Below, piece by piece: positions 44,001 to 44,817 of a DNA stretch of 44,817 nt; the stretch's first letter is position 1; every line of letters begins with the position of its first letter. The stretch comes from Stenocarpella maydis (taxonomy: Eukaryota > Ascomycota > Sordariomycetes > Diaporthales > Diaporthaceae): assembly GCA_002270565.1 (NCBI GenBank), contig NQMI01000231.1, forward strand, positions 1 through 44,817, written 5' to 3'. A program made the translations under genes and the position numbers. The notes below the pieces were generated by a model, which saw only the letters and a list, made by a program, of their open reading frames with translations, was not told the DNA's origin and did no database searches.

Positions 44001-44817
44001 ATAGACTTAATATAGTAGATAGAACTAAAGTATCTTATAGCAATGGAATTATCAATATAGAGACTAATCCCCTCCCAATTTAGATTTACAACCATATAGA
44101 ATTACTATTATTTAATATCACTAAGATAGCAAATCATTAGTTAATCTTAGGAATACCTTAATTAAGAAAGAATAACCCCTAAATTAATTAGATTACTAGC
44201 TAGATCTTTTAAGATAATGCTATTCCCTAGAAGAAGGTTGCAATTAATAGTGAAGGAAGAAGTCACATTACTAAGGATAGTAGATAGGTAATGCACTCAA
44301 ATGGACCCATGGATACCTCTAGGAGCAGGCAGAAGGCCCAACTCCAGGAAGACAGAGAAGGATTGAGCTACTTAAGCGCCTTATAGAAGGACTGAAGCTA
44401 ATTAGGAGATCGCCACTCCAGCACAACCAGTCAGCACACAACACAGGAAACATAATAATACCTCCTTTACCTAAAAGAGAAAAAGGAAGGAGACAAAACT
44501 AACAGACTAGCACGGATACCAGAAGAGTATTATAAGTTTAAAAAAGTATTTTAGGAATAACTCAATACTATATTACCATAATGTATATAATAGAACTATG
44601 AAATACCCTTAAAACCCAGAATAACACCCTAATTTAAGCCTATCTACAGACTTAATGAAGAATAACTTAAAGCACTTAGGGAATACTTTAATAACAACCT
44701 TTAAAAGGGATTCATTAGGCCATTGCAATTACTAGCAGGATACCCAATCCTCTTTATATTAAAGAAAAATAGCAAGCTATAACTTTATATTAACTACTAA
44801 TAATTAAATAATATTAT
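41061..44817 (+). mobile_element. Degraded Ty3/gypsy retrotransposon internal region (gag-pro-RT), truncated by the window end
   Basis: Plus-strand reading shows decayed gag at about 42160-42395 (KLKDEVKDKLSKI ... PNDF, then IDNRLY), a zinc-knuckle relic near 42549-42592 in which Cys and Gly positions have changed, and a protease C-terminal part near 44101-44185 (LILGIP, LRKNNP). The start of reverse transcriptase lies from about 44638 (PIYRLNEE, LKALREY, AGYPILF). Stop codons interrupt every few tens of codons and sit mostly where Gln is expected, as made by CpA to TpA change. No intact open frame remains. The element continues past the window. Confidence 0.85.

Noticed and set aside
1..44817. 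CRISPR arrays, bacterial operons or riboswitches
   Set aside because: No regularly spaced repeats or bacterial features; the DNA is clearly fungal nuclear.

Overview
The window is nuclear DNA of a filamentous ascomycete, most likely a Pezizomycotina (Sordariomycetes-type) fungus. Genes carry short introns of about 50-155 nt with GT..AG ends and CTGAC/CTAAC-like branch sites. The gene content is typical of such fungi (Ccr4 deadenylase, secreted GH7 cellobiohydrolase without a binding module, fasciclin protein, GH127, PhlG-like protein). The right end holds a Ty3/gypsy element whose stop codons look like repeat-induced point mutation (RIP).

Layout. 1-3073: no convincing gene. 3074-5412 (+): CCR4. 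6915-7031 (-): intron-containing tRNA-Val(AAC). 7564-9113 (-) and 9600-14060 (+): two uncharacterised genes, head to head. 14360-15634 (-): D-2-hydroxyacid dehydrogenase. 16526-18491 (-): GH7 cellobiohydrolase in eight exons. 19932-20302: decayed hAT-type MITE. 20551-21594 (+): PhlG-like hydrolase. 22381-23862 (+): two-domain fasciclin protein. 24674-26333 (+): amino-acid transporter whose 3' half is broken by several frame changes. 26935-32077 (-): a 14-exon gene joining an HExxH zincin-like domain to a C-terminal series of cytochrome b5-like segments. 32467-33210 (-): HD-domain phosphohydrolase followed by a 36-nt homopolymer. 33769-35631 (-): GH127. 36511-37015: intact hAT-type MITE with an 8-bp target duplication. 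37364-38461 (-): DUF1989 protein. 38760-44817: AT-rich repeat DNA with two tandem LTR-like copies abutting a single N, then a degraded gag-pro-RT region that runs off the window.

The genes do not form an obvious pathway or biosynthetic cluster. Two are plant cell-wall degrading enzymes (GH7, GH127), which suits a saprotroph or plant associate. The most unusual items are the zincin/b5 gene, whose phase-1 symmetric exons each end on the same motif; two sister introns in the GH7 gene that look like introner-type copies; and the uncharacterised divergent pair. Exon models were assembled by hand from splice consensus and reading-frame continuity, without transcript data.
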